Origin: Pseudomonadota bacterium
Lineage (GTDB): Bacteria > Pseudomonadota > Alphaproteobacteria > Rhizobiales > Beijerinckiaceae
Direction of reading: 5' to 3'
Length of the DNA stretch: 64,000 bases
NCBI GenBank assembly: GCA_023450615.1
Contig: JAEXGT010000018.1
Location: 1-64,000 of the forward strand
The position numbers were made by a program, and so were the translations under genes. Shown here piece after piece: positions 17,793 through 26,446 of this stretch. Numbering within the stretch: the stretch's first letter is position 1; the number at the start of each line of letters is the position of its first letter. Under the pieces are notes generated by a model, which saw only the letters and a program-made list of their open reading frames with translations, was not told the DNA's origin and did not search any database.

Positions 17793-18560
17793 ATGAGCGT
17801 TTCAGACTGCCTTTCGATTCAGCTTTACACCCTGCGCTCGATGGAAGACCTCGACCGCATTCTCGATACCGTGGCTCAGGCCGGCTACCGTTATGTGGAG
17901 ACGGTCGGCTCCCATCTGGACGACGCCGGCGGCGTGCGCTCCAAACTGGATACGCGCGGATTGAAGGCTTCCTCCAGCCATGTCAGCCTGGCGGCGCTGC
18001 GGGAAAAGCCCGACGCCGTCATCGAGGCCTGCCGGGTTCTCGGCCTCACGGATATCTACATGCCTGCCGTCCCGCCCGAACAGCGCGACATGGCGGCGGA
18101 TGGGTGGCGATCCCTCGGCCAGGAACTGGGCCGGATGGCTGAGCGCTTCCAGAAGGACGGCATCCGGCTCGGCTATCACAATCACCACTGGGAGATGATC
18201 CCGAAGGACGGCGCCAAGACCGCGCTCGAACTCATTTTCGAGGAGGCGGAGGGAAGCCCCCTCGCCTGGGAGGTCGACGTGGCATGGCTCGTCCGTGGCA
18301 ATGCTGACCCCAAGACATGGATCAACCGCTACCGGAGCAAGATCACCGCAGCCCATGTCAAGGACATCGCCCCTGCGGGACAGAACGAAGATCAAGATGG
18401 CTGGGCGGATGTCGGCTCCGGCAGCCTCAACTGGCAGGATTTGTGGAAGATCTGCCGCGACGCCGGCGCCAAATGGATGGTCGTGGAACACGACAAGCCC
18501 ACGGATCCCGCCAAGACAGCCCGCGCAAGCTTCGACTTCCTCCGCAAGATCGAGGGATAA
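17793..18560 (+). CDS. Sugar phosphate isomerase/epimerase-like TIM-barrel protein
   Basis: A 255-residue protein of the xylose-isomerase-like TIM-barrel superfamily (AP endonuclease 2 fold). Likely metal ligands are visible in YHNHHWEM, EVDVAWL, AHVKD and VVEHDK. Members isomerise or epimerise keto-sugars, or process 3-keto-glycosides. GAGG is six bases from the ATG. Between the importer ATPase and a Gfo/Idh/MocA dehydrogenase it fits an oxidise-then-rearrange route for the imported sugar; the exact reaction is not determinable. Confidence 0.82.
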   Translation: MSVSDCLSIQLYTLRSMEDLDRILDTVAQAGYRYVETVGSHLDDAGGVRSKLDTRGLKASSSHVSLAALREKPDAVIEACRVLGLTDIYMPAVPPEQRDMAADGWRSLGQELGRMAERFQKDGIRLGYHNHHWEMIPKDGAKTALELIFEEAEGSPLAWEVDVAWLVRGNADPKTWINRYRSKITAAHVKDIAPAGQNEDQDGWADVGSGSLNWQDLWKICRDAGAKWMVVEHDKPTDPAKTARASFDFLRKIEG

Positions 18561-18565
18561 TCGTT

Positions 18566-19741
18566 ATGGAAACCCTGAACGTCGGCATCATCGGATGCGG
18601 CAACATCTCGGGCATTTACCTTCAGAACATCCCGGCCTATCGGGGACTGACTCTGCGCGCCTGCGCCGATATGAGGCCGGAAATCGCGCAGGCCCAGGCC
18701 AGCCGCCATGGGATCGAAGCCCTCACCGTCGATCAGCTCCTGGCTCGCGAGGACATCGACCTCGTTGTGAATCTCACGATTCCCAGCGCCCATTTCGGCG
18801 TGTCCCTCGCGGCACTCAGCGCAGGCAAGCACGTCTTCTCGGAAAAGCCTCTCGCGGTGGATTTCGAGCAAGGCCGCAAACTGGTGGATGAAGCCGAAGC
18901 ACGCGGGCTGTTGCTGGGCTGCGCGCCGGACACCTTCCTCGGAGCCGGTGGGCGCCTCGCCCGCCAACTCGTGGACGATGGAGCCGTCGGGCGGATCCTT
19001 TCGGGGTCGGCATTCCTCATGTCCCATGGCATGGAGCACTGGCACCCGGACCCGGAGTTCTTCTTCAAGCCGGGCGGCGGCCCCATCCTCGATATGGCGC
19101 CCTATTATCTCAGCACGCTCGTCAATCTCATCGGCCCCGTGCAGCGCGTGTTCTCCATGGCGAATATCGGATTTCCCGAACGCATCGTGACGGCAGATTC
19201 CCCCAAAAAGGGCCAGCGGATCACGGTGGAGACGCCGACAAGCGTCATGGCCCTTCTGGAATTCGCCTCCGGAGCCCAAGTCACTTTCTGCATGAGCTGG
19301 GATGTATGGAAGCACGGTCACCCGGCAATTGAGCTCTATGGGACTGAAGGCTCCCTGCGCGTGCCCGATCCGAACTTCTTTGGCGGTCAGGTCGAGACGA
19401 CTGAACGCGGTGGGGATTGGCAGTTGAAGGATTCGAGCGAGATGCCCCTCGGCGCTCCCAATTGGCGGTCTCCGAATTGGGCGCCCGATATGCCATCACG
19501 CGCCAATTACCGCGCGCTCGGCCTTGCCGATCTTGCCAGCGCCGCCCTCAACGGCACGCCTCACCGTTCGACAGGCCGGCTGGCGCTTCATGTCCTTGAA
19601 GTCATGCACAGGATCCTGGAAGGCGCCGGCACCGGACAGGCGATGCCGATCACGACCCTGCTGGAGCGCCCGGCGCCTCTCTCCGACCAGGATGCCGCTG
19701 CGCTTTGGCAAGGCCCTCCTGAGACCGCAACGGCGGCCTAG
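18566..19741 (+). CDS. Gfo/Idh/MocA-family oxidoreductase
   Basis: A 391-residue NAD(P)-dependent dehydrogenase with the Rossmann motif VGIIGCGNISGIY and the catalytic-lysine motif SEKPLAVDF. The ATG at 18566 is five bases after the isomerase gene; the longer frame to 18317 is inside that gene. It is clearly different from the oxidoreductase at 9618 in length and sequence, so the locus has two sugar dehydrogenases, one on each arm. It is the last gene of the plus-strand operon and is followed by a terminator. Confidence 0.87.
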   Translation: METLNVGIIGCGNISGIYLQNIPAYRGLTLRACADMRPEIAQAQASRHGIEALTVDQLLAREDIDLVVNLTIPSAHFGVSLAALSAGKHVFSEKPLAVDFEQGRKLVDEAEARGLLLGCAPDTFLGAGGRLARQLVDDGAVGRILSGSAFLMSHGMEHWHPDPEFFFKPGGGPILDMAPYYLSTLVNLIGPVQRVFSMANIGFPERIVTADSPKKGQRITVETPTSVMALLEFASGAQVTFCMSWDVWKHGHPAIELYGTEGSLRVPDPNFFGGQVETTERGGDWQLKDSSEMPLGAPNWRSPNWAPDMPSRANYRALGLADLASAALNGTPHRSTGRLALHVLEVMHRILEGAGTGQAMPITTLLERPAPLSDQDAAALWQGPPETATAA

Positions 19742-19758
19742 GCAATCGAACACTGCAC

Positions 19759-19789
19759 AAGCCCTGTCCAAAGACTGGCCAGGGCTTTT
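19759..19789 (+). terminator. Rho-independent terminator of the sugar operon
   Basis: Stem AAGCCCTG/CAGGGCTT (19759-19766 with 19780-19787), one mismatch, then three inner pairs and a five-base loop, followed by TTTT at 19786-19789. It lies 18 bases after the last gene of the sugar operon and before the convergent LuxR-type gene. Confidence 0.8.
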
Positions 19790-19838
19790 CGTATTACGGC
19801 TCCGACATACGAAAGCGCGTTACTCTCGAAATCGGGGC

Positions 19839-20930
19839 TCATTTGCCCGATTTCGGAAAGCGGGCCAAAAGGCTGGTGAGCTGGGCCTGATGACTTGTGC
19901 CTGTTTTCGCGAATATCGACTTCAAGTGATAGCGAACCGTTTCAGGACTGACCCGATTCTCGGCTGCGATCTGCTGCGTATCAGCCCCCTTCAGAAGAGC
20001 TGCGGCCACTCGCGCTTCAGCGGATGTCAGCCCAAAAACCTTCTGCAGAATATCCAGGGCAACCGGTCTGTGCGCGCTGAGATCCCTGATCAACAGGATT
20101 GCACGCGTGCCCTGAAAGACATCATTCGCATGCCGAACAACCGGATACGTGCTCACGATCAGCGGGATATTGTTGATCCGGTGTAGCAAGATCGATGCCG
20201 GCGCGGTCGACTTAATGTCGTAGGCGGGGTGGGTGCTCGCTGTGATGAGTTCCTGAAGCGCCTTGTTGGCCTCGCGTTGTTGAGAGCGGAGCTTGGATGA
20301 GATGACTTGCAGATCTTCTCCAAGCAATTCCTCCGCCTTCTTATTCATCCGGGTGACGCGCCCGAGCCGATCGAGCAGCATGGCTCCGCAATCGAATCGC
20401 TCAACGCTGTCGATCAACCCTTCGGCGAAGGCCGCGCGGCTGCTCACCGCAAGGCGGGCTGCTCTCCGCACATCTCCAAGGTCCTGCTGGATCCTCAATG
20501 CCGTGCCGTCGGAGAACGGCTCTTTATCGATCTTTCGGTGAATGGAAAGCGTCGTCAGCCCCCCACCGACATCGCCTAGAATGCTGCCGGCAAACCAGCC
20601 GAGCCCCAGCGGGCGCAGAAACTCAGCATAGAGCGGAAGATGCCCGATCTCATCATGAGTAAAGAGATCCTGATCCGTTACGACTTCCTTGCCCTTGCGG
20701 ACCACCGGGACGCCGCGCGCTGCGCGTATATCGCGCTTGTACCACTCTTCACGGACAAAGCGCGCACACATCTCTCCGAGACTTTCGGACGCAACAACGC
20801 CCCCGACACAGTCTGGATAGGTTGAAATGACGACACCGTCTGCAGACCAAGCAGAACTCGCGATATTAAGTGCATTCGTCCAAAGTTCAGGGAGAATAGC
20901 AGCTTCGTAAAATGCTTCCGTAGCGAGCAT
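19839..20930 (-). CDS. LuxR-family transcriptional regulator
   Basis: A 363-residue regulator. A LuxR/FixJ-type DNA-binding domain occupies about residues 298-360 (LTSAEARVAAALLKG, then SPETVRYHLKSIFAKTG). The N-terminal 290 residues have no receiver aspartate; a middle stretch (FDCGAMLLDRLGRVTRMN) looks like a PAS-type fold that may bind a small ligand. It is divergently arranged with the large secreted protein gene at 21307 across a 376-base regulatory region, which makes that gene its first candidate target. Start at the ATG at 20930; its ribosome-binding site is weak. Confidence 0.85.
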   Translation of the reverse strand: MLATEAFYEAAILPELWTNALNIASSAWSADGVVISTYPDCVGGVVASESLGEMCARFVREEWYKRDIRAARGVPVVRKGKEVVTDQDLFTHDEIGHLPLYAEFLRPLGLGWFAGSILGDVGGGLTTLSIHRKIDKEPFSDGTALRIQQDLGDVRRAARLAVSSRAAFAEGLIDSVERFDCGAMLLDRLGRVTRMNKKAEELLGEDLQVISSKLRSQQREANKALQELITASTHPAYDIKSTAPASILLHRINNIPLIVSTYPVVRHANDVFQGTRAILLIRDLSAHRPVALDILQKVFGLTSAEARVAAALLKGADTQQIAAENRVSPETVRYHLKSIFAKTGTSHQAQLTSLLARFPKSGK

Positions 20931-21306
20931 GATAAGCTTTACTTTTACTGATGTTGTTGTCGCTTATGGATATCATCTTCAATATCATTGGACTATGTTA
21001 CTTGGTTTCATAGGTAAATTTGCCGCACCACTTTTTCCCCTCCCTTTTGGGGCACGCCTTAATACCGGCCCCTCTTATTGCTCCTCATTTGGGTAGGTCT
21101 CCTTGCGGCAGTCACTACCCAAATGGTCAGTGATGCCCCGAAATTTCCATGCTTCCTTCCCGCCACGAACCACAAGCACCAAGCCCTTCCCGCGTGGTTT
21201 TGAAGCGGCAGGGCATCTTCGCAGAAGCCAGAGGCAACGGCGCAGCATCGCGCATGCCGGCACATGGAACAGGGCCTGACGCAAGTTCAGGGCCGAGGGG
21301 GACAGA
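20931..21306. promoter_or_regulatory. Long divergent intergenic region with an 11-bp inverted repeat
   Basis: A 376-base gap without a credible gene, between the LuxR-type regulator (-) and the giant secreted protein (+). The regulator side (about 20940-21030) is AT-rich and has a repeated ATATCAT motif. CATTTGGGTAG at 21086-21096 is mirrored perfectly at 21115-21125 with an 18-base spacer, suiting either a dimeric regulator or an RNA hairpin in the leader. GAGGGG six bases before 21307 is the ribosome-binding site of the downstream gene. No clear -35/-10 pair was found. Confidence 0.6.
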
Positions 21307-24300
21307 ATGGCAAGCCATCCAAATTTCGCGACGTTTTCAATATCTTACGATTCCGAGAAGGACTCTTGGACGATCCTGAACGGCGACGTGTCGTATGATG
21401 GCGCCAACACGGGGCGCATTGTCATCGGCTCGGTCGGCTATGTGCTCGCTGGCGGCGATGCACATTCCACTCTGACGGAGGCCCTTGCTACAGCCAGCGA
21501 CGGCGACATCATCATGGTCGCGCCCGGCACGTATGAGGAAACGCTCACCATCACCAAGGACGTCACTATCCGAAGCCTTGACGGCGAAGTTGCTACGACC
21601 GTCATCGAAGGTGGCATCCACATTCAGGCGGATGGCGTCACCATCAGCGGCCTGACCATCGAAGGCGGCTCGTCCTTCTTCGGCGCTGGCCCGGCCGGCA
21701 TTCTCGTCCAGGCCAATGGCGTGACCCTGCAGAACAACGCGCTTTATGGCTCCGCCACCAGCATCAACGATGCGGCGCGCGGAATCCTCGTGGCTGTCGA
21801 GACCGGTGAAGACCTAATCATCTCCAACAACACTGTGATCGGTTGGGCCACAGGCGCTTATCTCAACCCCGGCGCATCCGGAATCGTCGAGGGCAACACC
21901 TTCAAGAGCAATGACGTAGGCGTGTCGATGGACGCTCCTGTCGGAATCTCTGTCACCGACAACACTTTCGATGGCAACTTCATCGAGCAAATCGGTGCCG
22001 GCGTCCCCGGCAATACTCTCGATCTATCCGAGATCGTGGCGGACAACACCTTTAAGAACACCCCTGAAGGTGAGCAGCAGGTCTTCATCTATGGTGACGC
22101 AGACAGCGAGACCATCGTCGGTACGGTCGCGGCCGATAAGATCATTGGCGGAGGCGGCATCGATACGGTGATCTACGGCGAAGATTCCATGATCGAGTTC
22201 GTGGACGGTGTGTGGACGGTCACTACCGCTGACGGCATCGTCGACACCCTGACCGGTGTGGAGCGCGTCACCATCGGCGATCATACCTACATCCTCGTGG
22301 ATGACGATGGCGAAGGCTTCACCTCGATCCAGGATGCTGTGAACGCCACCAATGCGGGCGATACGATCCTGGTTGCGGATGGCACCTATGCAGGAACGGT
22401 TGTCGTCAACAAAGCTGTGACCATCCAGGGCATTGAGGGCGAGGCCGAGAATACGATTGTCACCGGCGGCATCCACATCAACGCGGACGGCGTCACCATC
22501 GACGGCCTTCACATTTCGGGCGCCGGCACTATCCTCGGCGAGAAGGCTGGCGTTTACGTCAGCGCTGCCAATGTCACCATCGTCAACAGCATTCTGACCG
22601 GTCCCGAGAGCGCCACGAATGAGCGCGGCGTCCTGGCGGGCGGCTCTGCCGACGGCCTCACCATTTCCAACAACACGATGGAAGGTTGGGCCACAGGTGT
22701 ATACCTTAACCCCGGCGCCACCGGCACCGTCGAAGGCAATACCTTCACCGAGAACAATGTCGGCGTGTCGATGGACGATCCGGAAGGCCTCACCGTCACC
22801 GGAAACACCTTTGAGAATAACAAGACCGAGCAGGTGGGCGTCGGTGCTTCGGGTGCGGAACTCGACCTGTCGCAGATCGTAGCCGACAATGAATTCATCG
22901 GTTCCACCGATCAGGTTGTTGTTTGGGGTGCCAATGGCGACCAGACGATCATCGGTTCGGAAGCTGCCGATGTGATTAAGGGATCGGGCGGCATCGACAC
23001 GGTGATCTACGGCGAAGGCGCCACGATCGAGTTCGTGGACGGTGTATGGACGGTCACTACCGCTGACGGCATCGTCGATACCCTGACCGGTGTGGAGCGC
23101 GTCACCATCGGTGATCAGACCTACATCCTCGTGGATGACGATGGCGAAGGCTTCACCTCGATCCAGGATGCCGTGAACGCCGCCCATGACGGCGACACGA
23201 TCCTGGTTGCGGACGGCACGTATGAGGAAACGCTCATCGTTAACAAGGCTGTGACCATCACAAGCCTTGAAGGTGAGGTTTCCAATACCGTTGTCGAGGG
23301 CGGCATCCACATTCAGGCGGATGGCGTCACTATCAATGGCCTGACCATCGAGGGCGGCACGTCCTTCTTCGGCGCTGGCCCGGCCGGCATTCTCGTCCAG
23401 GCCAATGGCGTGACCCTGCAGAACAACGTGCTCTATGGCGCTGGCGATAGCATTGCTACCTCAGCTCGCGGCGTGCTCGTGGCTGTCGAGACCGGCAACG
23501 ATCTCACTCTCTCCAACAACCACATGGAAGGCTGGGCCACGGGTGCCTACCTCAACCCCGGCGCGACCGGCACAGTTACCGGCAACACCTTCGCCCAGAA
23601 CGATGTTGGCTTGTCCATGGACGATCCGAGCGATCTGTCCGTGACCGGAAATACTTTCGACGGCAACTTCCTCGAGCAGATCGGCGCCGGCGTCCCCGGC
23701 AATACTCTCGATCTGTCCGAGATCGTGGCGGGCAACCGCTTCGAGCACACCCCTGCAGGTAAGCAGCAGGTCTTCATCTATGGTGACGCAGACAGCGAAA
23801 CCATCGTCGGTACGGTCGCGGCCGATAAGATCATTGGCGGAGGCGGCATTGACACGGTGATCTACGGCGAAGGCGCCACGATCGAGTTCGTGGACGATGT
23901 ATGGACGATTACCACGGCTGACGGCATCGTCGATACCCTGACCGGGGTGGAGCGTGTCACCATCGGGAGCCAGACCTACATCCTCGTGGACGATGACGGC
24001 GTAGCCCTCGACTCGATCCAGGATGCCGTTGATCTCGCCAGCGACGGCGACATCATCATGGTCGCGGCCGGCTCCTACAGCGAGATGGTTACCGTCGACA
24101 AGGACGTCACCATTCTTGGCGTCAATGCAGGTGTCGCAGGATACGGGCGCGTGACCTCTGGCGGCTCGAACCCGGAGACCTATATCGACGGCGGCATCCA
24201 TATCCTTAAGGACGGCGTCACGCTCGACGGGCTTGCGATTATGGGTGGTGACATGGGCGGCGAAGCTGCCGGTGTGTTCATCCAAGCTGCTAATGCGACC

Positions 24301-26340
24301 ATCAGCAACAGCATTCTCATGGGGCAATCCTCGGGTGGACCTGCCCGTGGCATCGTGACGGACGCTTCGGCTGAAGGCCTCGTCATCTCCGACAACGCCA
24401 TAGCGGGCTGGGCCACGGGCGCGTACCTCAATCCCGGCGCCACCGGCACCGTGACGGGCAACGTCCTCATCGGTAATAACGTCGGCATCTCCATCGACGA
24501 TCCGGACGGTCTCTCTGTCAGCGGCAACGTCCTGTTCGGAAACGCCTTCGAGAATATCGGCCTGGGCATCTATGCGGGTACTGCTGACGCCAGCACGATC
24601 ATTGGCGCCAACACGATCCTGTCGAATGCTCCTGGAGGCGATGTGAGCATCTATGGCCTCGGATCAGGGCATACTATCCAGGGCACAGCCTATGCGGACA
24701 CGTTCCATGGAAGCGACGAAGCCGACATCTTCGTGGGCGGAGCCGGCAATGACGTGATCAATGGCGGCGACGGCGAAGACACGGCGGTGTTCAGCGGCAA
24801 TCGTTCCGACTACTCCGTATCGGTCGGTCAGAACGACAAAGTGACGATCACCGACCTCCGTCAGAATGGCGGAACCGGCACCGACATTCTCTCGGGCGTC
24901 GAGTCCTTCCAATTCGCCAACGGAAAGATCAGCTACGACACGCTCCTCAACAATGAAACCCCGACTGCCGTTTATCTGTCTGGCGATCAGAATGTTGCGG
25001 AGAATGCAGCCAATGGCACCATCATTGGGACGCTTTCTGCGGATGACGAGAATGAAGACGACAGCTTCGTCTATGAACTCGTTGACAACGCAGGTGGTCG
25101 CTTCGCCATATCGGACGGCAAGCTCGTCGTGGCCAATGGCACCCTTCTCGACTACGAGAAGGGCGATAGCCATGAAGTGAAAGTGAAGGTGACAGATCTT
25201 TCCGGGGCCTCCTTCGTACAGAGCCTGTCGATCTACGTGGATGACGTGAATGAGGGCCCGACTCCCGTCAGGCTTCTTCAGCAGGTGGTTACCGCCGCTG
25301 AGAACGGCGCGGCCAAGAAAGTAGCGGACATCGACGTTACAGATGATGCGCTCGGCATCAACGAACTGTCGCTGGTCGGCGCTGACGCTGCCGCCTTCGA
25401 AATCCGCGGCACTGAGTTGTGGTTCAGAGGTAACGCCAACTTCGAGGCCAAAAGTTCCTACGCGGTTGCTGTCAAGGCGACCGATAAGAATGGTGCCGGC
25501 TCCGATATTTCCGAGACTTTCACTCTGAAGATCACGGATGTGAACGAAGCTCCGACCGACATCGCCGTCAGCGGCGGCTCGGTGCTCGAGAACTCGGCTG
25601 TCGGCACGCTTGTGGCCTCGCTCTCCGGAGTAGACCAGGACGCGGGCGAAACGTTCACCTTCGCGCTTCTTGACAACGCAGGTGGTCGTTTCGCCATCAG
25701 CGGCGACAAGATCCTGGTGGCTGACTCGTTCAAGCTGGACTACGAACAGGCTACGAGCCACCAAGTCGTCGTTCGGGTTACCGACAAAAATGGCGCTACC
25801 TACGACGAGGCCGTTACTCTCTCCGTCGGAGACGTTCGGGTCGAGAACATCAGTGGCTCGTCCGGCTCTGACAAGGTCGTCGGCGGCTCGGGTAACGACA
25901 AGATGTCCGGCGGCTCGGGCAACGACATCCTTGATGGCGGAGCTGGCAAGGACGTGCTGAATGGCGGCTCTGGCAACGACCGCCTTATCGGCGGTGCAGG
26001 CCAGGATACGCTGACCGGCGGCTCAGGTAAGGACGTGTTCGTCTTCGGCCCCAAGAGCACAGGCTCTTCCAAGAAGACAGCCGACTACATCACGGACTTC
26101 TCCGGCCGTGGCGGCGACAAGATCGACCTGAGCGCAATCGACGCCAATGTCTCGAAGAAGGGCAACCAGGCCTTCTCTTTCATCGGCACTGGCGACTTCA
26201 CGAAGGCCGGCCAAGTCCGTTACGAGAAGGATGGGAAGGACACCTACGTCTATCTCAACACTGACAACGACAAGGCTGCCGAAGCCGTGATTAGGCTCAA
26301 GGGCGCGATGGACCTGCAGAAGAGCTGGTTCGTGCTCTAA
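21307..26340 (+). CDS. Giant secreted beta-helix/cadherin/RTX protein
   Basis: A 1677-residue protein with no Sec signal, probably exported by a type I system recognising its C-terminus. Four repeats of about 280 residues (starting near residues 54, 340, 618 and 903) each contain a right-handed beta-helix stretch with NosD/pectate-lyase-like turns (GGIHIQADGVTI) and a closing segment such as GGGGIDTVIYGE. RTX-like turns follow near 1115-1160, then three cadherin-like domains (about 1215, 1317 and 1413), calcium-binding nonapeptides of GGSGND type at 1516-1577 and a hydrophobic C-terminus ending WFVL. I see no catalytic triad or lyase active site, so adhesion, matrix or surface-layer roles are as likely as carbohydrate binding. 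No exporter genes lie nearby. Confidence 0.88.
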   Translation: MASHPNFATFSISYDSEKDSWTILNGDVSYDGANTGRIVIGSVGYVLAGGDAHSTLTEALATASDGDIIMVAPGTYEETLTITKDVTIRSLDGEVATTVIEGGIHIQADGVTISGLTIEGGSSFFGAGPAGILVQANGVTLQNNALYGSATSINDAARGILVAVETGEDLIISNNTVIGWATGAYLNPGASGIVEGNTFKSNDVGVSMDAPVGISVTDNTFDGNFIEQIGAGVPGNTLDLSEIVADNTFKNTPEGEQQVFIYGDADSETIVGTVAADKIIGGGGIDTVIYGEDSMIEFVDGVWTVTTADGIVDTLTGVERVTIGDHTYILVDDDGEGFTSIQDAVNATNAGDTILVADGTYAGTVVVNKAVTIQGIEGEAENTIVTGGIHINADGVTIDGLHISGAGTILGEKAGVYVSAANVTIVNSILTGPESATNERGVLAGGSADGLTISNNTMEGWATGVYLNPGATGTVEGNTFTENNVGVSMDDPEGLTVTGNTFENNKTEQVGVGASGAELDLSQIVADNEFIGSTDQVVVWGANGDQTIIGSEAADVIKGSGGIDTVIYGEGATIEFVDGVWTVTTADGIVDTLTGVERVTIGDQTYILVDDDGEGFTSIQDAVNAAHDGDTILVADGTYEETLIVNKAVTITSLEGEVSNTVVEGGIHIQADGVTINGLTIEGGTSFFGAGPAGILVQANGVTLQNNVLYGAGDSIATSARGVLVAVETGNDLTLSNNHMEGWATGAYLNPGATGTVTGNTFAQNDVGLSMDDPSDLSVTGNTFDGNFLEQIGAGVPGNTLDLSEIVAGNRFEHTPAGKQQVFIYGDADSETIVGTVAADKIIGGGGIDTVIYGEGATIEFVDDVWTITTADGIVDTLTGVERVTIGSQTYILVDDDGVALDSIQDAVDLASDGDIIMVAAGSYSEMVTVDKDVTILGVNAGVAGYGRVTSGGSNPETYIDGGIHILKDGVTLDGLAIMGGDMGGEAAGVFIQAANATISNSILMGQSSGGPARGIVTDASAEGLVISDNAIAGWATGAYLNPGATGTVTGNVLIGNNVGISIDDPDGLSVSGNVLFGNAFENIGLGIYAGTADASTIIGANTILSNAPGGDVSIYGLGSGHTIQGTAYADTFHGSDEADIFVGGAGNDVINGGDGEDTAVFSGNRSDYSVSVGQNDKVTITDLRQNGGTGTDILSGVESFQFANGKISYDTLLNNETPTAVYLSGDQNVAENAANGTIIGTLSADDENEDDSFVYELVDNAGGRFAISDGKLVVANGTLLDYEKGDSHEVKVKVTDLSGASFVQSLSIYVDDVNEGPTPVRLLQQVVTAAENGAAKKVADIDVTDDALGINELSLVGADAAAFEIRGTELWFRGNANFEAKSSYAVAVKATDKNGAGSDISETFTLKITDVNEAPTDIAVSGGSVLENSAVGTLVASLSGVDQDAGETFTFALLDNAGGRFAISGDKILVADSFKLDYEQATSHQVVVRVTDKNGATYDEAVTLSVGDVRVENISGSSGSDKVVGGSGNDKMSGGSGNDILDGGAGKDVLNGGSGNDRLIGGAGQDTLTGGSGKDVFVFGPKSTGSSKKTADYITDFSGRGGDKIDLSAIDANVSKKGNQAFSFIGTGDFTKAGQVRYEKDGKDTYVYLNTDNDKAAEAVIRLKGAMDLQKSWFVL
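22096..23990 (+). repeat. Near-identical intragenic DNA repeats (units of about 840 bp)
   Basis: Within the giant gene, long stretches recur almost unchanged. The block at 22096-22140 reappears at 23786-23830 with one visible difference. The segment coding SIQDAVN begins at 22327 and 23161 (834 bases apart), and a diverged relative lies at 24015. The first and third units are the most alike (21612 onward against 23301 onward). The identity at DNA level indicates recent duplication or gene conversion. Confidence 0.85.
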
Positions 26341-26358
26341 CAGGCGAAGCAACAACTC

Positions 26359-26384
26359 CCCCGCGACGCCCCGGCGTCGCGGGG
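26359..26384. terminator. GC-rich terminator hairpin 1 between convergent genes
   Basis: Perfect 10-bp stem (26359-26368 with 26375-26384) and a six-base loop, 18 bases after the giant gene's stop. No T-run. It forms a pair with the hairpin at 26395-26424 between two convergent genes. Confidence 0.65.
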
Positions 26385-26394
26385 AAACTACCAT

Positions 26395-26424
26395 CATCCC
26401 CTGCGGCATCTGTCGCAGGGGATG
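26395..26424. terminator. Terminator hairpin 2 between convergent genes
   Basis: Perfect 11-bp stem CATCCCCTGCG/CGCAGGGGATG (26395-26405 with 26414-26424), eight-base loop, followed by TTCATTT on the plus strand. Together with the preceding hairpin it separates the giant secreted-protein gene from the convergent flavin dehydrogenase gene. Confidence 0.7.
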
Positions 26425-26446
26425 TTCATTTGGAAAGCCACCGATT

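Noticed and set aside
22024..23310. A 428-residue minus-strand open frame within the giant gene
   Set aside because: It mirrors the repeated beta-helix codons and repeats with the same period; no start context.
26341..26446. Attachment site or small RNA at the double hairpin
   Set aside because: Two clean stems between convergent genes are explained by termination; no direct repeat or promoter was seen.
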